From Parerythrobacter aestuarii (GTDB lineage: Bacteria; Pseudomonadota; Alphaproteobacteria; Sphingomonadales; Sphingomonadaceae): a stretch of DNA of 64,000 bases. A program made the position numbers and the translations under genes. A model generated the notes under the pieces. The model ran no database searches. It worked only from the letters and a program-made list of their open reading frames with translations, and was not told the DNA's origin. The DNA is taken from positions 2,046,001 through 2,110,000 of the forward strand of contig NZ_JARBWD010000001.1 in the NCBI RefSeq assembly GCF_030140925.1, read 5' to 3'. This document shows, one piece after another, positions 25,889 through 34,590 of this stretch (its first letter is position 1; each line of letters begins with the position of its first letter).

Positions 25889-27201
25889 TCTTCGCCGTAT
25901 TCCTCCGCCGACAACCGGCTCATCAGGATCGCGGCGCGCTGGGCCTGGCGGGTGAAGCTCTTCAAATCGACGCTTTCGCCGGGGGCGTGGGCACCGCTGC
26001 CATCGGGGCCGAGGCCGGCTAAGCCATCTACCAGGTCGGCGACGAAGTTGATGTCCCCTGCCCCGCGCCGCGCTGGCGGGAACACCGGCATCGGCGCCAG
26101 CCCCATGTCGGCATTCACCGCGTTGAGCCGGTCGAGCAGCGCATAGTTGCCTGCAGTCGGCGCCATCGGCGGGTAGCGCCAGGCGAAGGTGATCCGGGCC
26201 GAAGTGCCCGGTAGGCTGTCCGCAACGATCGCTTCCATCGCCGCGGCGGTACGGTCTGACTGTTCCTGCGAGATCGTGCGGATGTCACCGCGCGCCACGG
26301 CGGTCGAAGGGATGATGTTGGTCTTGCCGACAGCCTCGACCGAGAGCCCGTCCTCGGCCAGCGAAGCAGGCGTGCCAGCGGCCATCACGCCGACATTGAA
26401 GGTAAGGTTCTCCTCCGGCAGCTCCTGCCGGAAGCGGTCGAGGATGCGCGCAAGCTCGTAGGCCGCGCCATAGGGCACGCCCTCGGCGAAGATGCCCGAG
26501 CTATGGCCAGTGCCGGATTCCACTTCGAGCACCCAGGTGTTGGCCGAGCGGCGGGCGACGACGCCCATGTCCTGCCCGTCCATCACCGAGAGCCCTTCGA
26601 AATCGAGCGCGACATCGGCCCATTCGGCGGCATCGCGCAGGTCCTTGCGCGAAACTTCAAGCGGATTGCCCGCCTCTTCCTCGTCGCCGGTCAGCGCGAC
26701 GATGATATTGGCGTTTTCGAGTGTCCCGGCCGCCTGCATAGCCCGCAGCGCGGCGAGGATGACGACGATCCCGCCCTTGTCATCGCCGACGCCGGGACCT
26801 GTCGCAGTGTCGCCGTCGCGGCTGAAAGTCTGGAACGATGCCTCCGGCTCGAACACGGTATCGAGGTGCGCGATCAGCAGCATCTTGGTCGTGCCCGGCT
26901 TGCCGGTGTGCCGCGCAAACAGGTGCCCCGCCCGGCCCGCTTCCGACTGGTCGATCCACTCGACCTCGAACCCAAGCGCTTCGAATTCGGGCACCAGCAT
27001 GTCGGCCACGGCCTTCACGCCCTCGTGGTTATGGGTACCGCTGTTCTGCGCGACGATCTTTTCGAGCAGCGAAACATCTTGCTCGAACCCGGCCTCGACC
27101 GTTGCGAGCATGACCTGCTCGGGCGCGGAGAGCTGGGCCGACGCAGGAGCCGCCACTGCGGCCAGAATACCCGCAAGCAGCGACAATCCCGGCAGCCGCA
27201 T
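25885..27201 (-). CDS. M20-family zinc peptidase, secreted
   Basis: A 438-aa exported metallopeptidase similar to carboxypeptidase G2 and related M20A enzymes. Signal peptide [22 protein letters not shown]; metal and catalytic motifs are IAHLDTVFE, GPGVGDDKGG, TGDEEEAGN and DFEGL. The ATG at 27201 is chosen because it opens the signal peptide and has GAAGAAGCGGG upstream. The longer frame to 27354 lies inside sdhA. It overlaps the sdhA stop by one base (TGATG), so translation is coupled to sdhA, an odd partner for a periplasmic peptidase. It probably hydrolyses folate-like or small peptide amides. Confidence 0.87.
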   Translation of the reverse strand: MRLPGLSLLAGILAAVAAPASAQLSAPEQVMLATVEAGFEQDVSLLEKIVAQNSGTHNHEGVKAVADMLVPEFEALGFEVEWIDQSEAGRAGHLFARHTGKPGTTKMLLIAHLDTVFEPEASFQTFSRDGDTATGPGVGDDKGGIVVILAALRAMQAAGTLENANIIVALTGDEEEAGNPLEVSRKDLRDAAEWADVALDFEGLSVMDGQDMGVVARRSANTWVLEVESGTGHSSGIFAEGVPYGAAYELARILDRFRQELPEENLTFNVGVMAAGTPASLAEDGLSVEAVGKTNIIPSTAVARGDIRTISQEQSDRTAAAMEAIVADSLPGTSARITFAWRYPPMAPTAGNYALLDRLNAVNADMGLAPMPVFPPARRGAGDINFVADLVDGLAGLGPDGSGAHAPGESVDLKSFTRQAQRAAILMSRLSAEEYGED

Positions 27202-29036
27202 CAATACACCCGCTTCTTCGGCTTGATGTACTCGGCGTCGTCGGTGAGCGTGTATTCGTGGACCGGGCGGTAGTCGATCTTCATCTTGCCGCCCCCAGAA
27301 CCGCAAGCACCGCCGCCCCAGCCGTCGAACCAGGCGACGGTGTGCTTCATCCACTCCTTGTCGTCACGCTCGGGGTAGTCCTCATGCGCATGGGCGCCGC
27401 GCGATTCCTTGCGGTTTTCTGCCGAGGCAATCGTAACATTGGCCTGCGCCATGAGGTTGTCGAGCTCGAGTGTTTCGATGAGGTCGCTGTTCCAGATCAG
27501 CGAGCGGTCGGCGACAGAGATGTCCTCCATCCGCTTGTTGACCTTGGCCAGCAGGTCGACACCTTCGCTCAGCAGCTTGCTGTCACGGAACACGGCGGCG
27601 TGCTTCTGCATGCCCTTCTGCATTTCCTCGCGGATGCGCGCGGTAGGCGAGCCACCCTTGGCATTGCGGAAGTGATCGACACGGGCGAGCGCCAGTTCGG
27701 CGCTGTCGGCGGGGAGCGCATCATGCGCCGAGTTTGGCTTGAGGTTTTCTTTCAGGTGCAGGCCGGTCGCGCGACCGAACACCACCAAGTCGATCAGCGA
27801 GTTCGAGCCGAGGCGGTTGGCCCCGTGGACGCTGACGCAGGCCGCTTCGCCGACTGCATAGAGGCCGGGCACGACATTGTCGGGATCGTCAGCCGTCGGG
27901 TTCACTACCTGCCCGTGATAGTTACAGGGGATGCCGCCCATGTTGTAATGCACGGTCGGTGTCACCGGCAGCGGCTGGCGGGTCAGGTCGACACCGGCAA
28001 AGATCTTGCCGCTCTCGGTGATGCCCGGCAGGCGTTCAGCCAGCACCTTGGGATCGATATGATCCAGGTGCAGGTAGATGTGGTCGCCTTCCGGCCCCAC
28101 GCCGCGCCCTTCGCGCATTTCCAGCGCCATCGAGCGGCTGACGACGTCGCGGCTGGCCAAGTCCTTCGCGCTCGGGGCATAGCGTTCCATGAACCGCTCG
28201 CCCTCGGAATTGGTGAGATAGCCGCCCTCGCCGCGTGCGCCCTCGGTGATGAGCACGCCCGCGCCGTAGATGCCGGTCGGGTGGAACTGCACGAATTCCA
28301 TGTCCTGCAGCGGCAGTCCCGCGCGCAGCACCATGCCGCCACCGTCACCGGTGCAGGTGTGGGCCGAAGTCGCTGTATAGTAGCAACGGCCATAGCCGCC
28401 GGTCGCGAGAACCACGGCATGTGCCTTGAAGCGGTGGATGGTGCCATCATCGAGGCACATCGCGATCACGCCGCGGCACTTGCCGTTCTCCATGATCAGG
28501 TCGAGCGCGAAATACTCGATGAAGAAGTCCGCGTCATACTTGAGGCTCTGCTGGTAGAGCGCGTGCAGCATGGCGTGACCAGTGCGGTCGGCCGCAGCGC
28601 AGGTGCGCTGGACCGGAGGGCCTTCGCCCATATTCTGCATGTGGCCACCGAACGGGCGCTGGTAGATCGTGCCATCTTCGTTGCGGCTGAAGGGAACACC
28701 GGCATGCTCGAGCTCGTAGACAGCAGCGGGGGCTTCGCGCGCGAGATATTCGATCGCGTCCTGGTCACCCAGCCAGTCGGCACCCTTCACCGTGTCGTAC
28801 ATGTGCCACGACCAGTGATCGGGCGTGTTGTTGCCGAGCGAAGCGGCGATGCCGCCCTGTGCCGCGACGGTGTGCGAACGGGTCGGGAAAACCTTGGAGA
28901 TATTGGCGGTCTTCAGACCCGCCTCGGCGGCGCCCATGGTCGCGCGCAGGCCCGAACCGCCGGCACCCACGACAACGACGTCGAAGGTGTGGTCAATAAT
29001 GGTGTAAGCGGGGGTAGCTTTGTCAGCGGCGGCCAT
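27201..29036 (-). CDS. sdhA: Succinate dehydrogenase flavoprotein subunit
   Basis: FAD-containing catalytic subunit of respiratory complex II, oxidising succinate to fumarate; 611 aa. The Rossmann motif [18 protein letters not shown] is followed by [10 protein letters not shown], whose His carries the covalent FAD. The active-site region [11 protein letters not shown] and the C-terminal Arg-rich region are present. It is the third gene of sdhC-sdhD-sdhA, overlapping sdhD by one base. The iron-sulfur subunit gene sdhB, which usually comes next, is missing from this position; an M20 peptidase gene takes its place. Confidence 0.97.
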   Translation of the reverse strand: MAAADKATPAYTIIDHTFDVVVVGAGGSGLRATMGAAEAGLKTANISKVFPTRSHTVAAQGGIAASLGNNTPDHWSWHMYDTVKGADWLGDQDAIEYLAREAPAAVYELEHAGVPFSRNEDGTIYQRPFGGHMQNMGEGPPVQRTCAAADRTGHAMLHALYQQSLKYDADFFIEYFALDLIMENGKCRGVIAMCLDDGTIHRFKAHAVVLATGGYGRCYYTATSAHTCTGDGGGMVLRAGLPLQDMEFVQFHPTGIYGAGVLITEGARGEGGYLTNSEGERFMERYAPSAKDLASRDVVSRSMALEMREGRGVGPEGDHIYLHLDHIDPKVLAERLPGITESGKIFAGVDLTRQPLPVTPTVHYNMGGIPCNYHGQVVNPTADDPDNVVPGLYAVGEAACVSVHGANRLGSNSLIDLVVFGRATGLHLKENLKPNSAHDALPADSAELALARVDHFRNAKGGSPTARIREEMQKGMQKHAAVFRDSKLLSEGVDLLAKVNKRMEDISVADRSLIWNSDLIETLELDNLMAQANVTIASAENRKESRGAHAHEDYPERDDKEWMKHTVAWFDGWGGGACGSGGGKMKIDYRPVHEYTLTDDAEYIKPKKRVY

Positions 29037-29455
29037 CAGAGGGCACCTCCAAGGGGATCGGCTGAACCACCGGCGGTGGCAGCAAGAACAAGGCGAACGA
29101 CGCAGAAGATGGCGAACACGCCGCCACCGATGGTCGCAAGGTTGAGCAGCGCGAGCGTGGCGAACTTGGTGCCGGCTTCATGCACATAGTCCTCGACCAG
29201 CACCTGCAGGCCCAGCCGCGCGTGCCAGAACACGCTGATGATCAGCAGCACCATGGCCGCCGCCGGGATCGGCTGCGAGAGCCAGCCGGTAATCGTCTCG
29301 TAGGAAAAGTCGGGCATCAGCGCGAAGCTGGTGATCAGCCATAGCATCAGCACGAAATTGCCGATCGCAGTGAAGCGCTGGACCAGCCAGTGATGCGCCC
29401 CTTCGTGGGCCGAGCCGAGGCCGCGTACGCGGCCGATGGAAGTTCCGTTACCCAT
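29036..29455 (-). CDS. sdhD: Succinate dehydrogenase membrane anchor subunit
   Basis: A 139-aa hydrophobic subunit of complex II that helps bind heme b and quinone. Three helices are visible (about residues 30-50, 62-85 and 98-125). [20 protein letters not shown] at the start of the first helix and the [17 protein letters not shown] segment, with conserved His and Asp-Tyr, match SdhD. It starts 12 bp after sdhC and overlaps the sdhA start by one base. Confidence 0.92.
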   Translation of the reverse strand: MGNGTSIGRVRGLGSAHEGAHHWLVQRFTAIGNFVLMLWLITSFALMPDFSYETITGWLSQPIPAAAMVLLIISVFWHARLGLQVLVEDYVHEAGTKFATLALLNLATIGGGVFAIFCVVRLVLAATAGGSADPLGGAL

Positions 29456-29467
29456 GCTGTGGGCCCC

Positions 29468-29848
29468 CTATTTCAGCAGGACGTAGGCCCAGAAGGCCAT
29501 GGTGAGGAGGATGGCGATGATAGGCGATGCGATCGACCACATCTTGTTGGTGTCCAACTCGTAACCGGCACCGATATCGAGGACGAAGTGCCGAAGGCCG
29601 CTCATCAGGTGCGTGAAGAACGCCCAGGTCAGACCGATAAGCACGATCTTGCCAGGGATCGAAGACGCCATGAAGAGGAAGAAGTCGTAGGCTTCGGGTC
29701 CACTCGCCAGCGCGCCCAGCCACCAAAGCCCGACAGCCAATCCAACCAGCGCCATCCCGTCGCCTGTGATGCGGTGCAGGATCGAGACCAGCATATGCGG
29801 GCCCCATTTCCAAATTTGCAGGTGCGGTGAGAGTGGTCGGTTGGCCAT
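29468..29848 (-). CDS. sdhC: Succinate dehydrogenase cytochrome b556 subunit
   Basis: A 126-aa membrane subunit of complex II. It begins RPLSPHLQIWKWGPHMLVSI, with the SILHRITG motif typical of SdhC. Three helices follow. The His in THLMSGLRHFVLD is the expected heme b ligand. It is the first gene of the operon; the promoter should lie in the 164-bp gap before the divergent SDR gene at 30013, where I see no distinct operator. Confidence 0.94.
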   Translation of the reverse strand: MANRPLSPHLQIWKWGPHMLVSILHRITGDGMALVGLAVGLWWLGALASGPEAYDFFLFMASSIPGKIVLIGLTWAFFTHLMSGLRHFVLDIGAGYELDTNKMWSIASPIIAILLTMAFWAYVLLK

Positions 29849-30012
29849 AAATTCCTTGCCCCGAAGGTCTGTCGGTGAATCGCGCTCTCACTTAGCGGAA
29901 CGAGCCGCAGGTGCAAGGACGGGCTAAATGCCGTGCACCGCCCGATTGCTGCGGTCAATGGCTTGCCATCGGTGCTCGACAGCACGTGCGGCTCGGCTAT
30001 ACCCTTTTGAGA

Positions 30013-30723
30013 ATGAAAACTATTCTCCTCACAGGATCGAGCCGCGGTATCGGCGCCGCTACCCGCGAGTTGCTGGAAGCGCGCGGCGCGACAGTGATCG
30101 GCCAATCCACCAGAGGCGATGGTGAACGCGAGATCGCTGCCGATTTCACTGACCCCGGCGCCCCGGCAGAACTGTGGGAAGACGCGTTGGAGATGGCCGG
30201 CGGCAGTATCGATGTGCTCATCAACAATGCCGGTCTGTTCAAGCAAAATCCGCTCGACTCGGCCGATATCCGCTGGCTGGACGAATGGGAAGACACGCTG
30301 CGGATCAACCTCACCGCTGCTGCCCAGCTCAGCCGCTTCGCTGTGCAACACTGGCTCGAGCGTGGAGTTGAAGGCCGCATCGTCCATATCGCAAGCCGCG
30401 CCGGGCATCGCGGCGACTCGCCCGCGCACTGGCACTATGCCGCCGCCAAGGGCGGGATGCTGGCGATGCACAAGACCATCGCCCGGCAATATGCCGCGCA
30501 GGGCATCCTCAGCTACGCGGTCACCCCCGGCTTTACCGATACGGCGATGGCGGGCGATTATCTCGAAAGCCGCGGCGGCCCAGGCCTGCTCGCCGATATC
30601 CCGCTCGGGCGCGTGGCCGAGCCTGAGGAGATCGCCAACATCGCGGCGTATCTCGCACTGGAAGCCCCGCCCAGCCTCACCGGGGCGACGCTTGATGCCA
30701 ATGGTGCCAGTTATGTTCGGTAA
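30013..30723 (+). CDS. Short-chain dehydrogenase/reductase
   Basis: A 236-aa SDR with TGSSRGIGAAT, the NNAGLF motif, a Ser in IASRAGHRG and HYAAAKGG, where the catalytic Tyr-x-x-x-Lys is retained. The ending GATLDANGASYVR is typical of FabG-like members. The ATG at 30013 is set by homology of the cofactor motif to the usual N-terminus. Its 3' end overlaps prmA by 11 nt, so the two are co-translated. Substrate is unknown. Confidence 0.84.
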   Translation: MKTILLTGSSRGIGAATRELLEARGATVIGQSTRGDGEREIAADFTDPGAPAELWEDALEMAGGSIDVLINNAGLFKQNPLDSADIRWLDEWEDTLRINLTAAAQLSRFAVQHWLERGVEGRIVHIASRAGHRGDSPAHWHYAAAKGGMLAMHKTIARQYAAQGILSYAVTPGFTDTAMAGDYLESRGGPGLLADIPLGRVAEPEEIANIAAYLALEAPPSLTGATLDANGASYVR

Positions 30724-31630
30724 CGGCTGGAAGCTCACGGCCTTTGCTCCAAAACCCGTCGTGCAGGCGGCATTGCTGGCGCATGACGAGGCGTGGGACT
30801 GGCCTGCCGACGTGGTCATTGCCGGGCGCGAAAAGGCCGAACATCTGCCCGACGAATGGGTGCTGGAATGCTGGTACCCGCACAAACCCGGGAAGGCGGA
30901 TCTCGCCGCGGTCAGCGCGCTGTTCGAACAGCCGCCCGGTGCGTTCCAGGTCGAGAAACTGCCGGAGGAAGACTGGGTCACCTTGAGCCAGCAAGGAGTC
31001 GAACCGATCCACGCCGGGCGGTTCTACATTCACACGCCCGAATATCCGCCCGATCGATCTCCCGGCATCGCCGATTTCACCATTCCAGCCAGCCAGGCAT
31101 TCGGAACGGGGCAGCATGAAACAACTGCCGGCTGCCTCTCCATGCTCGACCTGATGAAACGCGAGGGCGTGGTTGCGCGCAATATTGCCGATATCGGTAC
31201 AGGCACCGGCCTGCTGGCGTTTGGGGCACTGGCGTTGTGGCCGCACGCGCTTGCAACCGCGAGCGATATCGATGCCGTGTGCGTGCCGGTGGTCGAGGAG
31301 AACGCTGAGACCAACGGTATTGCTATGGGTGGCGCCCGAGGCGAAGTAACCATGGTAGTAGCTGCAGGGACGGACCACCCGCTGATACATGCCCGAGCGC
31401 CCTATGACCTGGTCATCGCCAATATCTTGTCCGGCCCGCTGATCGAACTCGCCCCTGATTTCGCTGCTCATACGGCCCCAGGGGCGCATGTCCTGTTGGC
31501 AGGCCTGCTGGAGACGCAAGAAGCAAGGGTCCGCCGGGCTTATCGCCGCGCCGGCTTCCGGCTGGCCCGGCGGCTCGTAAACGGAGACTGGTCGATCCTA
31601 TGGCTGCGCAAACGAAGCAGCTGGCGCTAA
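30713..31630 (+). CDS. prmA: Ribosomal protein L11 methyltransferase
   Basis: SAM-dependent enzyme that trimethylates Lys residues and the N-terminus of ribosomal protein L11; 305 aa. The segments PASQAFGTGQHETT, DIGTGTGLLAFGAL and LVIANILSGPLIELAP are diagnostic of PrmA. The start at 30713 lies inside the end of the SDR gene (11-nt overlap). The longer frame from 30119 is a shadow of that gene. The N-terminal substrate-binding domain is about the expected size. Identity is secure. Confidence 0.93.
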   Translation: MFGNGWKLTAFAPKPVVQAALLAHDEAWDWPADVVIAGREKAEHLPDEWVLECWYPHKPGKADLAAVSALFEQPPGAFQVEKLPEEDWVTLSQQGVEPIHAGRFYIHTPEYPPDRSPGIADFTIPASQAFGTGQHETTAGCLSMLDLMKREGVVARNIADIGTGTGLLAFGALALWPHALATASDIDAVCVPVVEENAETNGIAMGGARGEVTMVVAAGTDHPLIHARAPYDLVIANILSGPLIELAPDFAAHTAPGAHVLLAGLLETQEARVRRAYRRAGFRLARRLVNGDWSILWLRKRSSWR

Positions 31631-31654
31631 CAGGATTCTCAAGTGGGGGAGAAG

Positions 31655-32455
31655 ATGCCCGAATACACCACCATCACGATAGAGAAGCGCGGCGAAGTCG
31701 ACTGGCTGACGCTGGACCGGCCCGAGGCGATGAACGCCATCAACCTGCAGATGGTCGGCGAACTCAACGACTATTTCGGGCGGCTTTACAATGACGGATC
31801 GGTGCGTGTGGTGGTCATGCGCGGTGCAGGCAAGGCCTATTGCGCGGGGCTCGACATAAAAGAGCGTGCGGACGATCGCGGCGAAGTTCCGTTCGGTGGC
31901 GGGTTCGGCTTCCAGGGCTACCTTGCGGATGTCTACATAAAGATGCGCCGCTGCCCGCAAGTAATCGTCTCGCTGGTGCATGGCCCGGCCTGCGGCGGGG
32001 GATTTGCCTTCGCGCTGGCTTCAGACATTCGCCTTGCGGGAGAAAGTGCGCGGATGAATTCGGCCTTCATCCGCATTGGCCTTTCCTCCTGTGACATGGG
32101 GGTCAGCTATTTCCTACCGCGCCTGGTCGGGCATTCGCTGGCCAGCGAACTCATGTTGACGGGGCGCTTCATCAACGCCGAGCGGGCTCTGGCAGCCAAT
32201 CTCGTCAGCGAAGTCGTGCCCGATGCCGACTTGGATGCGGCAGGCGAACGTTGGGCAGAGGAATTGCTTGCCGCTTCGCCGATGGGCCTGAGGATGACCA
32301 AGGAGGGGCTCCAAATCGCCACCGATGCAGGCAGCCTCGAAGCGGCCATGGCGATCGAAAACCGCAACCAGCTGATGACCAGCGCCAGCCCCAACTTCCG
32401 TGAAGGCATGGGGGCATTCCTCGAAAAGCGGAAACCGAATTACACGTCCGACTGA
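31655..32455 (+). CDS. Enoyl-CoA hydratase/isomerase family protein
   Basis: A 266-aa crotonase-fold protein. LTLDRPEAMNAIN, YCAGLDIKERA (oxyanion hole) and GPACGGGFAFALASDIRLA are present. In place of the double-Glu pair of classic hydratases I see SARMNSAFIRIGLSSCDMGVSYFLPRLVG, where the position of the second Glu is occupied by Asp. Hydratase, isomerase or carnitine-racemase-type activity are all possible. The ATG at 31655 has GGGGGAGA upstream. It follows prmA by 24 bp and may share its transcript. A role in acyl-CoA degradation is inferred from family only. Confidence 0.85.
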   Translation: MPEYTTITIEKRGEVDWLTLDRPEAMNAINLQMVGELNDYFGRLYNDGSVRVVVMRGAGKAYCAGLDIKERADDRGEVPFGGGFGFQGYLADVYIKMRRCPQVIVSLVHGPACGGGFAFALASDIRLAGESARMNSAFIRIGLSSCDMGVSYFLPRLVGHSLASELMLTGRFINAERALAANLVSEVVPDADLDAAGERWAEELLAASPMGLRMTKEGLQIATDAGSLEAAMAIENRNQLMTSASPNFREGMGAFLEKRKPNYTSD

Positions 32456-32618
32456 GCATCAACGACACAGCAGGACCAGCCAGATTGCCATGGTCATCCG
32501 TCTCGCTACGAGAGGTTCAGGCCCGCTAGTTCTACTGCTTCCGGTGCATGGGGAATTCCGGCGCGAGACTAGAACCCAAAAGAAAAAGGGAAAGTACTAC
32601 AAAATAGAATTTTAGGGC

Positions 32619-32642
32619 AATTTGCCGTAATTTCGGCAAATT
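32619..32642. promoter_or_regulatory. Perfect inverted repeat in an AT-rich leader
   Basis: AATTTGCCG (32619-32627) and CGGCAAATT (32634-32642) are perfect 9-nt arms with a 6-nt loop. They lie in a markedly AT-rich 220-bp gap (32456-32675) upstream of the lipid hydroxylase gene. It could be an operator for that gene, or a terminator for the upstream gene, though no T-run follows directly. Confidence 0.5.
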
Positions 32643-32675
32643 TCGATGTGAAACTTCGACAAATCGCCCTCATCT

Positions 32676-33524
32676 TTGCTATGTAGCAACCTTGTGTACA
32701 CACCTTCATCAAGAAGTTCTGTCCTCGAACTCGTTATCGAGCATGTGCTCGACACGATTTACTTCGACCTGAGTCGTTATCTCATCACCGCCGGTCTGGT
32801 GACATTGCTGCTGTGGGCGTTCGGGCGTTGGCTAGAGATTCGCCGTATTCAGAAACGGCACGCAAAGGCGGAAGACTATCGGCGCGAGTTCTTGTCTTCG
32901 CTACGCACGGTGTTCGTGTTCAGTATCACGACACTCAGCTCCTTGCTGATGCGCGAGACTGGCTTGGTCCGGTTCTCCTTCGAGACCCCTGACCTCACCA
33001 TCCTCGCGCTAGAATGCATCACCATAATCATTGCCCATGATGCTTACTTCTACTGGATGCACCGGACCATCCATCACAGGCGCCTGTTTCGCACATGGCA
33101 CTTGCACCACCATAAATCGCGTACGCCCACCGCATGGGCAGCCTACAGCTTCTCTGGCTGGGAAGCGGCGGCGGAGGCAGCGTTTGTCCCTTTGTTCCTG
33201 CTCGCAGCCACGACCCTGGGCGTGGAATATTCAGGGTGGGCAATATTCGTGTTCCTGTGGCACATGATTTTTCGCAATGTGATAGGACACTGCGGGGTGG
33301 AGATTTATCCCCGCTGGTGGGTCGACAGCCCGCTGACCCAGTGGTGGAACACTGTCACCCATCACGACCTCCATCACTCGAGCGGGACCTGGAATTTCGG
33401 TCTCTATTTCACCTGGTGGGACCGATGGATGGGCACCGAACATCCACGCTATCGGGAGACCTTTCGCGAAGTGACAGGACGACAAGAAGGCCGGCCCGGG
33501 CCAGAATCTGTGCCTTCGCAATAG
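32676..33524 (+). CDS. Fatty acid hydroxylase / sterol desaturase family protein
   Basis: A membrane di-iron hydroxylase of up to 282 aa. The eight-His signature is visible in HDAYFYWMHRTIHH, HLHHHKS and HHDLHHS. Hydrophobic helices surround these. The start is uncertain: TTG at 32676, GTG at 32694 and GTG at 32742 are all possible and none has a strong ribosome site. The last would remove about 22 residues. Related bacterial enzymes hydroxylate fatty acids, carotenoids or hopanoid-type lipids; substrate cannot be chosen here. Erythrobacteraceae make hydroxylated carotenoids and 2-hydroxy fatty acids, so either is plausible. Confidence 0.83.
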   Translation: MLCSNLVYTPSSRSSVLELVIEHVLDTIYFDLSRYLITAGLVTLLLWAFGRWLEIRRIQKRHAKAEDYRREFLSSLRTVFVFSITTLSSLLMRETGLVRFSFETPDLTILALECITIIIAHDAYFYWMHRTIHHRRLFRTWHLHHHKSRTPTAWAAYSFSGWEAAAEAAFVPLFLLAATTLGVEYSGWAIFVFLWHMIFRNVIGHCGVEIYPRWWVDSPLTQWWNTVTHHDLHHSSGTWNFGLYFTWWDRWMGTEHPRYRETFREVTGRQEGRPGPESVPSQ

Positions 33525-33588
33525 ACCGTAGGGGTACCGAGGCGGTCAGTCGTTGCGCTCTAGCCTATTCACTCATAAGCGCGTCTGC

Positions 33589-34089
33589 ATGAAATATGAC
33601 GACGCGTCCTGGCACTATGGCGGCCAGTTCCCCGCAGACCTGCCACAGGTTGCCGGGGCCACTCATATCGGCATGTACCTGGCTTGGGCGATAATGGCCG
33701 GGCTTGGGGTGGATCCGGTGGACGAAGTCGATGCGGAGGAGCTGAAGGAACTGAGCCGCTATGCCATCACGCCAGGCCGGTGGTTCCATGAGAAGCGAGA
33801 CGGCATATTCTCAAGCGGCGACCTCAATGCCGAAGGCCAGGCTTTCACCCGGGCTTATTATGCGAATGAGAAGGGACCGCTCGAAGGTCCCAACACCTAT
33901 TTCGCAGACTATAACGATGTCTTTCAAACCAACGAGACCTATCGCGTGACCGATCGCTGGTCGAACTTCTACCACTTGCGAGCGCGGCTCGATCCGCGAC
34001 TGGCGATGTGGCGACAATTGGGGCGGCCCTGGATCAAGGACGGCGAAAGCATCACTGTGGGCGGCAAAACCTATCCACCGCCAGAGTGA
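33589..34089 (+). CDS. Conserved hypothetical protein (DUF7832-like)
   Basis: A 166-aa soluble protein starting MKYDDASWHYGGQFP. I recall this opening and the ATHIGMYLAWAI segment from a widespread uncharacterised family (DUF7832), but I cannot confirm the accession. It is rich in aromatic and acidic residues and has no signal peptide, membrane helix or obvious catalytic motif. The C-terminal half contains YFADYNDVFQ and WSNFYHLRARLDPRL. Members often sit near immunity or toxin loci, but nothing here supports that. The stop directly abuts the stop of the convergent CinA-like gene. Confidence 0.75.
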   Translation: MKYDDASWHYGGQFPADLPQVAGATHIGMYLAWAIMAGLGVDPVDEVDAEELKELSRYAITPGRWFHEKRDGIFSSGDLNAEGQAFTRAYYANEKGPLEGPNTYFADYNDVFQTNETYRVTDRWSNFYHLRARLDPRLAMWRQLGRPWIKDGESITVGGKTYPPPE

Positions 34090-34590
34090 CTAGCTGGTAG
34101 GAGGCACGCCGAGAGCGGTATCAAGAAAATCCAGCGCGGCCCGCGTAAACGCTGCCATGTTGGCGATCCGGTCCTCGCTACCGGTTTCCGTTATATGCGT
34201 GAACTCCCCTTTTGGGCCAACCACTGCGACACAGCTGCGCCCTGCCGGTGCTCCGCTCGGGTGGCTTGAACCGCCAACCGAGCCGCTCTCGGCGATCCCC
34301 CACTCGGCACCGAAATTGTCACGGATGGCGCGAGCCTGGAGCAAGGCGTACTCTTCGCTGGCCCCGCGCATCCCTCGATAAGCCTCACGCGGCAGGTCGA
34401 ACAGCACGTCGCGCGCCCGCAGCGAGTAGACCACCCCTCCCCCGACGAAGAAATCGAGTGCGCCCGGTACAGTCAGCAATGAAGCGGCGATCATCCCGCC
34501 GGTCGCGCCATCAGCGACAGCGATCTTTTCACCCCGAACACGCAGGGCAGTCGCGATACGCAGCGCCTGCGGGTGTAATTCTTCAAGCAT
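34090..34590 (-). CDS. CinA C-terminal-domain (PncC-like) protein with altered active site
   Basis: A 166-aa protein corresponding to the stand-alone CinA/PncC domain, normally a nicotinamide-mononucleotide deamidase. The family motif AESCTGG appears as VADGATGG, so the conserved Ser-Cys pair is replaced by Gly-Ala. In GGGVVYSLRARDVLFDL a conserved Lys seems to be Arg. The usual ISGIAGPDGG is replaced by IAESGSVGGSSHPSG. Deamidase activity is therefore doubtful. It overlaps the upstream class A beta-lactamase-like gene by 8 nt, as the third gene of a coupled set. Confidence 0.78.
   Translation of the reverse strand: MLEELHPQALRIATALRVRGEKIAVADGATGGMIAASLLTVPGALDFFVGGGVVYSLRARDVLFDLPREAYRGMRGASEEYALLQARAIRDNFGAEWGIAESGSVGGSSHPSGAPAGRSCVAVVGPKGEFTHITETGSEDRIANMAAFTRAALDFLDTALGVPPTS

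Noticed and set aside
26503..29189. Long plus-strand frames of 256 and 643 aa opposite the M20 and sdh genes
   Set aside because: They are antisense to clearly conserved genes; the open frames follow from high GC codon bias.
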